Shown: positions 1-11,009 of the stretch, piece by piece
Layout: every line of letters starts with the position of its first letter
Numbering within the stretch: the stretch's first letter is position 1
Source: Lytechinus pictus
Taxonomy: Eukaryota; Echinodermata; Echinoidea; Temnopleuroida; Toxopneustidae
DNA: 64,000 nt
Assembly (NCBI RefSeq): GCF_037042905.1
Contig: NC_087253.1
Coordinates: forward strand, 11,203,001-11,267,000
Reading direction: 5' to 3'
Program-made: the position numbers and the translations under genes
The notes under the pieces: generated by a model
Told to the model about the DNA's origin: nothing
Seen by the model: the letters and a program-made list of their open reading frames with translations, nothing else
The model's database searches: none

Positions 1-332
1 ATGCATGTTAAAACTCTAAATAGCGCTAAAGGGCAGAAACAACCTTCAAACAACTCATCTTTCTTGAAGTCTCTTTTCTCTTCTTCTTTTCACTCTCTTT
101 CTCCCTAGTCTTTATTCTTTCTCTCTCTCTTCGCCATCTTTCCCTTTTTTCTATCCTCCGTTCATTGCGTGTCACTTTAAATGTGTAATTACCACTGCAA
201 ATCTTCATCATGCGTACCTGAATCTGTTTGTTCAATTAAGTTATATTAAATTTTATTGATAATGACAATGATTTTCACTACATATATATATTTGCAACTT
301 TATTTAATTGTAATAATTGCTTACAAAAATTA

Positions 333-497
333 TGTTTGCATTATTTCGGCGGATTACAAGTAATAGCGTATTCTCGCATCCACTTCGCGGACGCTTTCTG
401 GAACGTTAAATCTATTGAAAAAGCCCCTCAAGTCACAATGGACAGATTAGAAGTCATTGTCGAAGAATTGATGAACCGCAACAGCACATCGTCTTAG
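333..497 (+). other. Open frame kept in all units, possible terminal exon
   Basis: A plus-strand frame with no ATG near its start runs to TAG at 495-497 and reads HFADAFWNVKSIEKAPQV followed by TMDRLEVIVEELMNRN and STSS. The stretch is nearly identical in units 2 and 3, but the units are so similar overall that conservation says little. No convincing splice acceptor is seen and I recognise no family. It could be the last exon of a plus-strand gene or chance. Confidence 0.2.
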
Positions 498-549
498 ATT
501 CGGACCGGACGAAAACAATTCAAATAGGCCCTTGTCGTTTTTCCAGGAG

Positions 550-732
550 ATCGTTTCATAAAGCTGTTCGTAAGTTTAGAGTGACTTTAAGAACTACCTG
601 TGATCCTTTCTTGTGGTAAGTGGTATAGACCAAAATGTTCATTGGCGATGGTTGCACGCGTACGAAAGGTTCACCATGCAGGCGTTCTCAAAATCACTCT
701 TAACTTAGGAACAGCCTTTTGAAACGGCCCCC
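550..732. mobile_element. MITE with inverted ends
   Basis: The left end (CGTTTCATAAAGCTGTTCG, then TAAGTTTAGAGTGA) is matched in inverted orientation by the right end near 690-730, which ends in GAAACGGCC. A related element is nested in a transposon at about 47456-47580. The unit 2 copy has lost about 20 bp in its left arm. From 733 to the lectin stop at 1694 I see similar MITE-like debris and no other gene. Confidence 0.6.
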
Positions 733-1564
733 AGGTAGGCATTTAATGACAGCTGTAAGCACTGACTAAATTGTCAGTGCTGACAATTTCAATAAAATAT
801 TTGGTTTTGATTGGCTGAGTGGCACTGGCCTAAGACTGTTACTATGGTAACTGTCGGAGAAAGACAACTTGTCATTGCTGACAACTTTCATGAAACGGTC
901 TCTAGGACAACACTGCTGTTTTGATTCACCGATTTTCGACAAAGACTGCTTTGTTATGAAGGGCTTTTGACAAAAGATACCCTGTGTTATAGAAAGCGTC
1001 TGCCGCGATTGCGAAAAAAATGTCTCATTAATGCTGCCCATAAGAACAATACTAGCGTTGGAACGCAGGAGAACACGGGATATGATTGTTAGAAATCGAA
1101 GAACATGGAATATTTGATGTCAAGAAAGCCGAAGGACACTGAATTTGCATTTTAGAAAGCGGAAAACTAGGGACTATGCGCTAAAGCTACTACTACTTGT
1201 TCTATGTGACCAGTCACCCTAAAACCAACGATAATTAAGTCGCCAAAGAAAGTTCTCGGTAATAACTTCGTCTTCAAACGTAAATAAATGCAAATTTAGT
1301 TTATCTGAAAGAGCAATTCTTCTTCTTCATACTGTCAAAATGCGAGGTTGGAATGTTAAATAAAAGATAAGATCCAGAGTTTTCTTTGCGCAATTTTTTA
1401 CTGCTTGTAAGTTTGACTGAAAGTTATGTTTCAGTGTGCCCAAACTTCAAACCTTGTTTTTTCCTTATTCTTTGAAGCTCTCAGAGAATTTCTTCTACAT
1501 CAACTTGTTTTGGTTAATATATAACACGGTTTTTTTTTCGAGTAACATAAAATATAGATAGTTG

Positions 1565-1570
1565 TTTAAT
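1565..1570 (-). terminator. Candidate poly(A) signal ATTAAA of lectin gene 1
   Basis: ATTAAA on the minus strand lies about 125 nt past the stop codon of exon 5. It is the best variant signal in this 3' flank and recurs in unit 2 at 34579-34584. In unit 3 the stretch that would contain it has been replaced. Confidence 0.3.
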
Positions 1571-1693
1571 CATTCATTTGACTTGATAAAAAAGAAGTAT
1601 TCGTAAGAATACATATTAAGTAAATATCGCTCATTATAACATTTTACGTCGAACTGATTTGATTTGACTATGTCAAAATATGTCATTAATCGA

Positions 1694-1912
1694 TTACAGG
1701 GTGATATCGATCTTGCAGAAATAACTTCTCGCATAGGCACGGCACATCCTAGTAAGCCATTTGCCGTCATCCATGTCCATGCCGACACATTGTTTGTCAG
1801 TATCGGGTTGGCCTGGAGCCCAATTGGTGAAGTCCACTGGTGAGCCATCCGTCCACGTTACGAATGATCCTCCGCCCGGTTGACGGCGTCCTAACCACAC
1901 GGAAGGGTTTAT
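1694..1912 (-). CDS. Lectin gene 1 exon 5: C-terminal half of C-type lectin domain
   Basis: The acceptor TTTTTTCAG precedes ATA AAC CCT; the exon is phase 0 and runs 72 codons to TAA. Visible motifs are VWLGRRQP (WIGL region), [19 protein letters not shown] (QPD, the galactose-type triplet in calcium-dependent lectins), [12 protein letters not shown] and the last two Cys in [12 protein letters not shown]. The normal WND triplet reads WLT. The protein ends KIDITL. Units 2 and 3 differ in the MCRAY segment (MCSAY, KCSAY). Confidence 0.9.
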   Translation of the reverse strand: MNPSVWLGRRQPGGGSFVTWTDGSPVDFTNWAPGQPDTDKQCVGMDMDDGKWLTRMCRAYARSYFCKIDITL

Positions 1913-4304
1913 CTGAAAAAATATATGTATATAAAGAATAGTCGTTATGATCACATTTTGGAATTGGGGTTAACTAAGAGAGAGGGGACCTAGAGAGCTA
2001 GGAACCTAACTGTAAGATTACCATCCACTCGTACTGGTTGTTTCAACTTTCGTCCACGTACCCGCCCGAGATGGACAGCGCTATATAGAGTACCGAAGCG
2101 ATGACGTCAGTTGCCGTGGTGTCATGGCAGCCGGGTTCTACATAAATGAACCCGCCGAATAAAAGTGTGTGTTTCTCATAGGAGAAAATGGCTGCTAACG
2201 GAATTTGATCGCTTGCAAACTATTTTTCAGATGAGCCAACGTGTACAGACGATCGTCAGTTGCGACTCTATTTAAAACCAGCCCGCCATGAAACCATGGC
2301 AACAGACGTCACACTTCGGTACTCTTTATCAATCGACAACGATGGTCAGTAAAATGTCGCTCATAATTATGCTGATAGATAATTGTGGCGTACGTCACGT
2401 CATAAAGTGCATTAGATGTGCGCAAATACAAGCTCTAAGCCCCGCCGCGGCGGGGCTTAGAGCTTGTATTTGCGCAATAATCAAAGCGCGCTTTGATTAT
2501 TAGTTGCCCATTTCATTCAATATTACCGGAAAATGACTCTTTACGGCCAGTACCGCATGTGTAAATGACACGTTTTAGATATTTCACTGTTTTAACAAAT
2601 TGGATTGCTTAATGTATTTCCGATTCACGGTGCTCTTTGATGAATGATTGTTTTAAGTGATCGAAGATTATCAAGATAAAATGATAATCCCTTCAGACGT
2701 AATTTTGGACGAAACCATTTGACAATGGGGGTTTTAGCAATATTTTTTTTCATGAGCATTTCTTTTACAAATTGCTGCCGATTGCTGCGCTATAAATACC
2801 ATGGCGGTCTTTGTTATAGTTCATGCTTTACATTGATACCAAATTTAGCTGCATATACGTGCATTTTCTGGAGATATAACCAATTTTCCAACAACATGCT
2901 CGCCGTATTTATCACAACAAGTGGAATGCCTCTGGCCGTCTCACCTGCATCACGCGATTCAATATAGCAGCAGTGCTGATTTTGAAAACTACTATAACTC
3001 GCACAAGATGTTCAGTGATACATGTACTTGGTTACTCTTATTTCCACGTTTTATGAACTAGACCAATACACTTATAGAGATATGATGGCAATTCAACAAA
3101 TACCCCCAACGTGGCCAAAGTTCTTTGACCTTACATGACCTTTGACCTTGATCATGTGACCTGAAACTCGCACAGGATGTTCAGTGATACTTGATTACTA
3201 TTATGTCCAAGTTTTATGAACTAGACCAACACACTTTCAAATTTATGGCTGTAATTCAACAAATACCCCAATTTGGCCAAAGTTCATTGACCCTAAATGA
3301 CCTTTGACCTTGATCATGTGACCTGAAACTTGCACAGGATGTTCAGTAATACTTGATTACTATTATGTCCAAGTTTCATGAATCAGATCTATAAACTTTC
3401 AAAGTTATGATGGTAATTCAACAGATACCCCCAATTCGGCCAAAGTTCATTGACCCTAAATGACCTTTGACCTTGTTCATGTGACGTGAAACTCATGCAG
3501 GATGTTCAGTGATACTTGATTAACCTTATGTATAAGTTTCATGAACTAGGTCCATATATTTTCTAAGTTATGATGACATTTCAAAAACTTAACCTTAGGT
3601 TAAGATTTTGATGTTGATTCCCCCAACATGGTCTAAGTTCATTGACCCTAAATGACCTTTGACCTTGGTCATGTGACATGAAACTCAGGCAGGATGTTCA
3701 GTAATACTTGATTAACCTTATGGCCAAGTTTCATGAACTAGTTCCATATACTTTCTAAGTTATGCTGTCATTTCAAAAACTTAACCTCAGGTTAAGATTT
3801 GGTGTTGACGCCGCCGTCGCCGTCGGAAAAGCGGCGCCTATAGTCTCACTCTGCTATGCAGGTGAGACAAAAATCGTTCAAAGTTAGTGTCCCATTATGC
3901 ACGTGCCGAACGTTGCGGGTGACATTAAACAAAAGCTTCTGAGCCTGTCATTTCGGCAACTACCATGGAAACCTTGATTATGATTGGCTGCTATATAGCT
4001 GAGCCCTGTTATACCATGGTAGTTGCCATTATGGCAAAGTTACAACAGTTGCAGGTCCTTTATGAAACGGGCCGCAGGAGGATGTTTAATGACGGTTATC
4101 AGTAATAACAATACCAATGAAATCCCAGGTTTTGATTGGCTCAGAAGCTTTGGCAAGACATCTTTCATATCATTCCTACGTAATATTGCCGTAACTTGAA
4201 AGCACAAACGTGGTAAGAGCACAGGCCCTAATAAAACAATTTTAATATATATATATATATTTAAAAAAAATATATATATATATTATTTATATATATATAT
4301 ATAT

Positions 4305-4359
<55 letters not shown>

Positions 4360-4365
4360 TATATG

Positions 4366-4460
<95 letters not shown>

Positions 4461-5474
4461 GAGGCAAAGTGGTAATGCATTGTACTTTGTTCCAACAGTT
4501 TATTTTGAATTCCAAATTTTTGACGTTAAACATACGTCTTCCTCAGGGATACAATATATATATATATATAAACTCCTCAAAAAAAGTTTGGAAATCTGAC
4601 TTTGATCGATAATCCCTCTTCGGTTTTAGTAAAAATCAATATGTAATTAATATCAATGAATAGAGCATTTAATTTTCTTTAAGATGATACCCTACATGAT
4701 ATGATTACGGTTCACATGGAGGTGCAGTGCCTTAAAATGTGGGGCAAGGTCAAAATTAAAAAGTTGCAAAATGACGCAATATTGAAAGTCACTGTTCTTT
4801 TTTCCGTGGTGATGATCATGAGTGAGTTTTTCAGTAATTTCTTTCAATTGTTTTCATGCACCTTAACATCAACATTAACATGGAATCAAACACACCTCTG
4901 CACAAGCAAAAACATAACAAACAAACATGCATGGGTATTTCAAACAACGACACAAACCATGTTATCTCACAGAACCATCACTACAGAAGCAGGGGCTTGG
5001 TTTGAATGGATTTTCATCTCTACTGACACAGACAAAAGAACCATGTTCTGTATTGACCCTTCATGACTATTTTTGCTCGTTTTGCAGCTTTTCAATTCAG
5101 ACCTCATCCAACACTTTTGAATCCTGCTCTTTTCGGGATGGCATGATCATAACAAGCATGGTATCATCTTAAAGAAAATTAAATGATTTTTTGAATGATA
5201 TCAAATATGCATTGTGCAATATTGGGAGTTGGGAGAAAGGAATGGTCAAACTCAGATTTCCAAACCATTTTTGCTCGTTTTGCAGCTTTTCAATTCAGAC
5301 CTCATCCAACACATTTGAATCCTGCTCTTTTCGTGATGACATGATCATAACACGCATGGTATCATTTTAAAGAGAATTAAATTATCTTTCGATTGATGTA
5401 AAATATGCATTGTTTAAAATTGGGAGTAGGGAGAAATAATGGCCAAACACTGATTTCCAAACTTTTTTGAGAGG

Positions 5475-5517
<43 letters not shown>

Positions 5518-5855
5518 TGTGTGAAAGAAAATGGATGAAGAGAACAATGGTAGGCGTAGCTTAAATGAAGGTTCCCCAGAGCTATCTACCCTTTTTGGAA
5601 AAATTGGTGATGCCGAAAAAATGTCCCTGCCGGGAATCGAACCCGGGCCCCCAGCTTTGAACGCCGGTGCCTTAACCACTAGACCACAGAGACGGGTTAG
5701 TGGCTAGGGCGACCCCGATCCAATTGACCGTCAGATAGACAGATTTTCGACACCATACCAATTATAATTTCCTTTGTCGGGTGAAGGTGGGTTTTGAACA
5801 ATGACAAGCCGCCATGCCTCAGCTGGATCAAAGCTATTGCTTTGATACAGTACAC

Positions 5856-5927
<72 letters not shown>

Positions 5928-8900
5928 TGCGCGTTGGTATCATCACCAAATGATGCAACCTGTTTTGGATTTAATAAATTCATCCCTGAAGAAGGTCTAT
6001 GACCGAAAATTTGGAAGATTATGTCTCCTCACGGCGTTTCTATTAAGTCTTCGTTTGTTTCTATATATATATATATATTGTCATTTTGCGCTTTGAAATT
6101 GGGGTTTTTAACAAGATAGGGCTTTAATACAGAAGTCTCGGGAACGCCATTAGGCTGCAAAGTCAAACCTCTTTCCCGATCAAAACAATTTGCGGGGCAA
6201 CCAGTCCTTGCCAGCAAATGTATTCCAATTGATTTATCAGTCAAAAATACATACCCCTTCCATGTTCCAAATAAAATTCAATTCTTCCCGGCTGTGAATG
6301 GACAGTATGTTTGCTCGTCTTCCGGATATTTTGACGCCACGACAATTCGATAGGGCCGTCTCGAATATAGCCTCCTCAGAGAAGTAGCCGTAACAGCTCC
6401 CTCGAAAATAGATCCAAGAATCTGGACAAGTCCAGGCTAATTAAGTTTGAAAGAAACGGTGGAGGCTGGTCAGTAAGAGTCCTTGAGATATCAACTAATC
6501 ACATGCATGCATGGCACCAGGCAAAAGTCTTCAGAAAACGGATGAAATACTATGGAAAGGTGCTTGAAATAACGCCATGGCTGGGACCCGAACATACCTC
6601 CTTCAGTCTTAAAGGAGAGAGTCAGAACTGGTGATTACTAGGGATTGATAAATATAGGGTGCATCGCCTTGCCTGCCCCATTGGCGGCGGAAGTCTAAAA
6701 ATTTCGGGGGGACCACCAAAAAATTTTGACAAGCCAAAAAAAGGTTACATATTATCAAATTTTAGGGGGAGGCCGACAAAAAAATTTGACAAGCAAAAAA
6801 AAAAAAAAAAAAGGTCATCAACGAAAAATTTAGGGGTGGACACGTCCTCCCCCCGTCCCCCCGGTTCCGCCGCCTATGGCCTGCCCCACCCCAAAAAATA
6901 TTAAATAAATAAATTAATTTTAAAAAACCCACAAAAACCACTGGCGTATTCATTTTATACCGATTTCCGAAATTCTCCTCCCAATCTTCCCAAAACCAGA
7001 AGTTTTCAACCTCAATATTGGTCGAATCGACAAATCATTTCCTTCCCAAGAATCTGACTTTAAAAAGGTCGTTATGCCTAGTCTCCAGAACAGAATTTCA
7101 GTTACTTCTTTCTTTGGCCTATACAAAAAAAATTGGCGGATCTCCCACGAATGGGGTGCTTCCCGCCCTTCCCCTGATCTCCGGATCAGCTACAACTATA
7201 GACCTACCACAAACCGGTCCATAATATCCCGACCGGCAGCTGCACTCAAATCCATCAAGTGTCTCCACACAGCTACCTCCATTCAGACAAGGTGATGACA
7301 GGCAATCTGCGGGTGAGTTAAAAAAAAAATTACATTTCGCAATCTTTAATTGTTGGATTTTTAGGGGTCTTTATCAAAAAGGTATATTTTGGGGTGCCAA
7401 GTTCGAAATGTAATCAATTGTCCTCAATTCGTTACGATTATTACTCTGGGTTTTCTAAATATGTGGGCTCATGACCAGGGATCTGGGAACCGGGGGTGCT
7501 GGGGGTGCTGAATCACCCCCAGAAATTTTCCTGGGGGTGCTGCGTGTATTATTTTCCATAGACAGCACCCCCACGAAATCAGGTTCCCCCTGTATTTTTT
7601 TAAATATGTTATAATGTACATAATTATCACATCCGACAATCACAGATCATTTACTACTGTCTTTCACATATTCCAATAACATGTATCCCTCCTAACGCGA
7701 CTTAAACAACAGATCAAGCTCCTCGATAGCAGGGAGGGACCATAGAGATACTAGCAAACTAGTAATAAATTTATATCTCTATTGGAGGGACATGGGTGCG
7801 GTTGGACTTGAAACTTCCAGGTTTATGTCGAATCAAGTGTGCGCGCGCCCGAACAACCGTGTTTTGTATAAACAATAACAAGTCAGACAATCGAAATCAA
7901 ATTTTACAGTCTTTTTCGCTCTGTTCCATTGCCATGGGGAGCGGGGGTGCTGCGTGTGTTTCCTTAGGCACCACCTCCTGGAAATCTGGTACAGGTGTAG
8001 TTATGATAAATGACAGAATTGTAATGAAAATGAACGACCTTTTGTAGAAACCTCCCCCTTCAGAATTGTCCGACACAGTACTTGAGATAGCGTTTAAATT
8101 CACCCTTTTTCAGATCGGAATATCAATTATTTTCTGCTCGCGCTTCGCGCTCGCATTATTGATTTTTATAACAAAAAGAAATGTACTTAGAATGTCCAGA
8201 TACTAGGTCTAAATCTAAACACGCGCACGCATGTTTATTCAGATACGCAGCTTGTTTTGGGGGGTACTCCGGGCTGAAAATATTTATTTCAAATACATTT
8301 TATCAAAATAAACAAATTTTATCAAAATCTGATAACAAGTGGCTAAGTTATTTAATTTCAAAGTTAAACAATATTTTGTGAAAACGGTAATATGCATGTC
8401 GTCATGAATATTTAAAAGGTGGGTTGATGATGTCACATTCCCACTATCCTTTTTCTTATGTTATTACATGGAATTAAAATTGTTTCATTTTTTTCATACC
8501 AGTGTGAATGATATGTCTCCCTTATAATGAAAAAAAGTTGCAGCAAAGAATATCTAATGGACTAAATCAGTTTTCAATTCAATTGTTTCGGTTCTTGAAG
8601 GGAAAATATTGAATAAATCTAATTTTATATTATAAAATACAAAAGAAGAAGTGGGGAATATGACATCATAAGTTTGCTTATCGAATATTAATGAAGACAT
8701 GCCTGAAACTGTTTCATCGGCAATGCAATAACTTCGATATTCCTTGTCTGATTTTGATCAAATCTTTATTCTTTTGTTTATCTGATTTTTCTTTATCTGT
8801 TCAAACCATATTACATTCCGTCTGGAGTACCCCTTTAAACGTGCTTAATTCATAAAGTTTCAAATTAGAATATCAAAGATTTTCTGCTCGCGCTCGAATT

Positions 8901-10973
8901 ATTAATATAAGAATATATCCAATTACCCATTATTTTCTTGATTTACAAAACATGAATAATGTCCCATTTTTAGGTCTGAAATCTCAATTTTGTTTCGGCT
9001 ACCGCTTTGCGCTCGCATCAATTGTATAGTTATATACCTATCCTGTTCATGATTAGAAAAGTGCTTAAAATATCCAGTATTTAGGTCGGAATGTCATTTT
9101 TTTTTAGCTCGCGCTTCGCTCTCGCATTATTTGATTGTTGATATATGAATCGTCTTCATGGGTAACTGCAAACAGTCCTTGTGACAGGTCCCTTTCGATC
9201 AGGCCAGAGCGTATATTAAAAATATCTGCTCGCGCCGATCGCGCTCGCAGTTATTATTTGTTACATACGCATCTTGTTCAGGACCACAAACATTGCTCAA
9301 AATGTTAAATTTTCAGGACAAAATACATGAAATCCCCCCCCCCAAAAAAAAATAAATAGCTCGCGCTTCGCGCTCGATTTATCTGATTATATATTTAGGT
9401 TCTTTTATAAGAATAAAGCTAAGAAGTGACTGTCATATATATGAATATGTGTATATATATATGTGTGAGGGTGTGTTTGTGTGAGGGTGGGTGGGTGTGT
9501 GTGTGTATAAACGAACAATGGAAAATTCAATTGTGGCCCCCCCCCCCCACCTTTGAGGAGAGAGATTTCAGCACCCCCACTGAAAAAATCGTTCCCAGGT
9601 CCCTGCTCATGACCTGGTCCTCAACTTTCCCTAAAATTGGAATATGCAGTTTAGGCCGATTTTCGAAATCTTGCTCCCCATCTGCCTCTAAAGAACAAGA
9701 AACATTAGTGCAAGTTGTGGTAGAGATTTAAAATTGATTTTAATAATAGTCTGTCTCTGTATAGATAAAAAATATATATTGCCAAAGGATTTTGAACGAA
9801 TCTGTTTCATATCTTTCATGCATGTTGGTAAAAAAATATATATCTATGCTGGGCAATTATTGTCCAATTGAGCAAATTTATTTCCCAATTATTAGTTTTA
9901 TTACCCAATTTGGACCCTTTTTGCCCTACCTTTTTAAAAGTGTATTCTTTTCTATCGCGATCGCGATATTTCTTAATTATCATTGGGTAATTAAGTTTCA
10001 TGAGGAATCAAAAAATATCTCACTGATTTTTAAAATTATCACATTTGTGAATAAGAACCAACTGATTGCCATTCTGGTAAATTGCCACTTGGTCTACGTC
10101 AGTATCGATTACTTTTGCAATTTAATCTTATTAATTGGAGCCCATACACCATTGTCTGATCTCCAGTTAGGTTGTCATCATCACCATCACCATCATCATT
10201 ACCACCACATGATGTTGGTGATTTTGATGATGATGCTGATCATCATCATCATAATCACCAACATCATCATAATCACCATAATCATCATCATAATCATCAG
10301 CATCGTCATCATCACCATCATCATCATCTTCATCATCATCACCATCATCAATATCATCATCATCAATGTAATCATCATCACCATCTCCATGCACCAGCAT
10401 CTCCACCACCAACACCAGCAACAACTTTTACGACCCCAGTCATCATCATCATCAAAATATGATATTATTATTATTATTATTATTGCTATTATATTATTAT
10501 GATTGTTGTTGGTAATATTATTATTATTATTCGATAAAAAAATACCTGGCTGTTTACAAATCAGTTTGTGAGTGAGAACCCGATCGAACTCAGGTGGCAA
10601 CCGAATGTCTTCATCGGATACTCTCTTCTGAACCAGTTGGATGGTGTCACCATTGTCCAAGACAGAGAAACCACAGGATAGTGACGTAAAGGGGCATTCC
10701 TCCGGAATCCCATCAGCTACGGAGGCGACAATAAAAGCTGGACATCAAAATAAATCGGTAAAAAATTGTTTAAAATTGTTAAAAATGTTTATACGCATAT
10801 GGAATATTGTTGATAAATAATATGTCATTGAGTTATTAGGATATTTTTCCATATTAGCTGCGCTAGACCCATGGGGGGATGAATGTATACCCGCTTGGAA
10901 TTTAATTCTTAAGTTAGATACACCCCCGGGCGGTCAAAAAGATTGCTGTACATATGCGGGACCCCCCCCCCCC

Positions 10974-11009
<36 letters not shown>

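Noticed and set aside
4283-4599. Open frames of alternating Ile and Tyr (also 36446-36756, 5731-6096)
   Set aside because: (TA)n microsatellite read in frame.
4701-5066. 121-residue plus-strand open frame (copies at 36858, 58139)
   Set aside because: It lies within lectin intron 4 among repeats; the unit 3 copy has an in-frame deletion and an overlapping second frame is equally open. No recognisable domain.
7796-8103. Two overlapping open frames of 68-83 residues inside the hAT-like element
   Set aside because: Opposite strands overlap each other, no transposase motif (such as the hAT dimerisation region) is seen, and the 5' ends disagree between copies.
9614-9690. Possible extra lectin exon [19 protein letters not shown] with TTCTTTAG acceptor and CAG|GTCATG donor
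   Set aside because: No acceptor and donor choice gives a length compatible with the phase 1 junctions of exons 2 and 3; one choice hits a stop. Exons 2 and 3 already join perfectly without it.
10167-10660. Long His-, Asp-, Ile/Met-rich open frames (also at 30705-31241, 50361-50916, 63144-64000)
   Set aside because: They are translations of CAT/CAC and TTA microsatellites in several frames at once, with length changing between units. The only coding part is the exon 2 stretch ending in the plus-coordinate range 10546-10716 and its equivalents.
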